DNA from: Bacteroidia bacterium | GTDB taxonomy: Bacteria > Bacteroidota > Bacteroidia > J057 > JAIXKT01 | Direction: 5' to 3' | DNA: 64,000 nucleotides | NCBI GenBank assembly: GCA_026932145.1 | Contig: JAIXKT010000037.1 | Coordinates: 1 to 64,000 of the forward strand | Shown here: positions 63,017 to 64,000 of the stretch, piece by piece | Position numbering within the stretch: position 1 is the stretch's first letter | How the letters are laid out: each line of letters opens with the position of its first letter | Notes under the pieces: generated by a model | Databases searched by the model: none | What the model was told of the DNA's origin: nothing | What the model saw: the letters and a program-made list of their open reading frames with translations, nothing else | Made by a program: the position numbers and the translations under genes

Positions 63017-63802
63017 TTAGGAAATCAGGTAGTTACTGTTTTGGGAGCGAACGCCTAATGCAGCAGCTTTTTCATAGATAGGAGAGGCCGTTTGCTCAAA
63101 TCCCGGAACATTAGACATACAATCTTCTAAGAGGATAAATTTTTGAGCAAAATTCATGTCGTATTCGATTGCTTGTGCTAAGGAATTTGCAACACAATGG
63201 GAGCGAGCTTCACCGGCAAGGTAGATTTCGTCAAACTGAGACAAGGTCTTGATAAGGTCATAATTCCAACCTGTTTCCGGAAAATCAGGCAGGATGATAT
63301 TTGCACGGAATATTCCAAAATGCTCAGTGTAAGGATTTTGCCCCTTTTGAATACATGAAAAAGATTGTCCGGTTAAATCTGCCCATTTTTGTATTATAGT
63401 AAGTAATTCCGGCATTATTTCAGCACCATAACTTCCTGATAAACAATGCTCTGTCCATATTATGTGGGGAAATTGTCCTTGTTTTTCTAATTCTTCAAGA
63501 TACCAAATTCCATGTTCTGGATTGGGTTGGAATACCCATTGTTTAGATTTGGCATCTTCTAAGGTGATTTGGGAAAACGGTTTCGGATGCTCCCCATTGG
63601 CATTAACCCAAGGTTCCGGAAGAGCAATATTTAGTTTTAAATGTGTATCCTGGGTGCAAAAAATCGCATCTATTTTGCCGGAATTATGAGAAATCCACCC
63701 ACATAGTTTTTCAATATCTATTTCTGAATTAGGAACATACAGAGAACCTGCTGGTGAGCAAAAATCAATTTGTGGGTCAATTATTAATACGGTACGTTTC
63801 AT
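63017..63802 (-). CDS. nicotinamidase/isochorismatase-family hydrolase
   Basis: The 261-residue protein has Asp9 in LIIDPQIDF, the metal ligands DTH in CTQDTH (about 52-54), and Cys in EARSHCVANS (about 204), the catalytic triad layout of the isochorismatase-like hydrolases. The long middle with WTEHCLSGSYGAEI is typical of nicotinamidases (the WTEHC-L motif). The function in NAD salvage is likely but not certain. Its ATG overlaps the ribF stop (ATGA), which suggests co-expression with flavin-cofactor synthesis. Confidence 0.85.
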   Translation of the reverse strand: MKRTVLIIDPQIDFCSPAGSLYVPNSEIDIEKLCGWISHNSGKIDAIFCTQDTHLKLNIALPEPWVNANGEHPKPFSQITLEDAKSKQWVFQPNPEHGIWYLEELEKQGQFPHIIWTEHCLSGSYGAEIMPELLTIIQKWADLTGQSFSCIQKGQNPYTEHFGIFRANIILPDFPETGWNYDLIKTLSQFDEIYLAGEARSHCVANSLAQAIEYDMNFAQKFILLEDCMSNVPGFEQTASPIYEKAAALGVRSQNSNYLIS

Positions 63803-64000
63803 GAGTTTTGAAAATCAGATAATTTATGTTGGCTTACAATAATGTCTTCCTGAATTTGAGCAATTAGTTTATCAACGGTTTCAAAGCGTTGTTGAGGGCG
63901 AATAAAATCAATGAACTCGATGGTTAGCGATTGGTCATAAAGATCTTGTTCAAAGTTAATTAAATGGGCTTCTATTTGTACATTTTGCCCGTTAAAAGTA
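63799..64000 (-). CDS. ribF: riboflavin kinase/FAD synthetase RibF, C-terminal part (truncated by window edge)
   Basis: The last 67 codons of a frame that enters from outside the window encode TFNGQNVQIEAHLINFEQDL and then DQSLTIEFIDFIRPQQRFET, the end of the riboflavin kinase domain. EFIDFIRPxxxF is characteristic. The stop overlaps the nicotinamidase-like start by four bases. The N-terminal FAD-synthetase domain lies beyond position 64000. Confidence 0.85.
   Translation of the reverse strand, partial: TFNGQNVQIEAHLINFEQDLYDQSLTIEFIDFIRPQQRFETVDKLIAQIQEDIIVSQHKLSDFQNS

Noticed and set aside
62839-63081. Plus-strand frame of 80 codons between the phosphatase-like and nicotinamidase-like genes
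   Set aside because: It overlaps the 3' end of the reverse-strand gene and shows no family motif or promoter.

Overview
The window comes from a Bacteroidota chromosome, probably Bacteroidia in the broad sense (Chitinophagales/Saprospiria-like, lower rank not resolvable). The evidence is type IX secretion C-terminal sorting domains (type A and the gliding-associated type B), several TAnnTTTG promoter boxes, a carbamoyl-phosphate synthase large chain without the C-terminal allosteric domain, the typical mix of GTG/TTG starts, and low-GC coding sequence. Apart from the first 2.2 kb, the window is mostly housekeeping and cell-envelope genes.

Positions 1-2200 are a small mobile region. A reverse-strand methyltransferase gene is bracketed by two ~136-nt imperfect hairpin repeats that look like integron attC sites, so it has the form of a gene cassette. 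Next to it lies an internally deleted IS5-family element with 141-nt near-perfect terminal inverted repeats, in which only the two ends of the transposase remain.

Positions 2.2-24.9 kb hold an MbnP/MbnH-type lipoprotein and di-heme enzyme pair; uvrA; cmk; a DUF1684 protein; carB; a glyA-glpD-hemW-membrane protein run; an RluA-type pseudouridine synthase; a pyruvate dehydrogenase E2-type gene with a YggS/PLPHP gene; an amino-acid adenylation enzyme next to a histidine ammonia-lyase; and a fibronectin-III T9SS cargo protein ending at a perfect 22-bp terminator palindrome.

Positions 25-41 kb hold a ~2090-residue PKD/gliding-CTD surface protein, then a tight same-strand run of TPR protein, ribH, thioredoxin-like, [2Fe-2S] ferredoxin, IscX, bacilliredoxin, 4Fe-4S ferredoxin and PhoX-like protein, which looks like a redox/iron-sulfur cluster. 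A degenerate TrpF-like protein follows. On the reverse strand is an unusual in-frame fusion of an LptF/LptG permease with a complete TolC-family protein, fused across an A7 tract. Two tandem TerD genes lie upstream of it.

Positions 41-51 kb hold a small secreted protein and a 2942-residue T9SS surface protein. That protein contains a ~330-residue glycine-rich tract built from GGC/GGT triplet runs with interspersed Cys clusters, a discoidin-like domain and two DUF2341 domains.

Positions 51-64 kb hold rpsU, guaA, a TPR/periplasmic-binding protein, a transglutaminase-like protein, metK, a beta-barrel protein, an omega-amidase-type nitrilase, tRNA-Thr(CGT), an FTR1 iron permease, an Ig-like lipoprotein, a probable outer-membrane protein with an endonuclease/exonuclease/phosphatase lipoprotein, a nicotinamidase-like hydrolase and the 3' end of ribF at the window edge.

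The strongest candidates for something undescribed are the LptF/G-TolC fusion, the attC-like cassette, and the triplet-repeat Gly/Cys tract in the giant adhesin. All family calls are from reading motifs; no database search was run.
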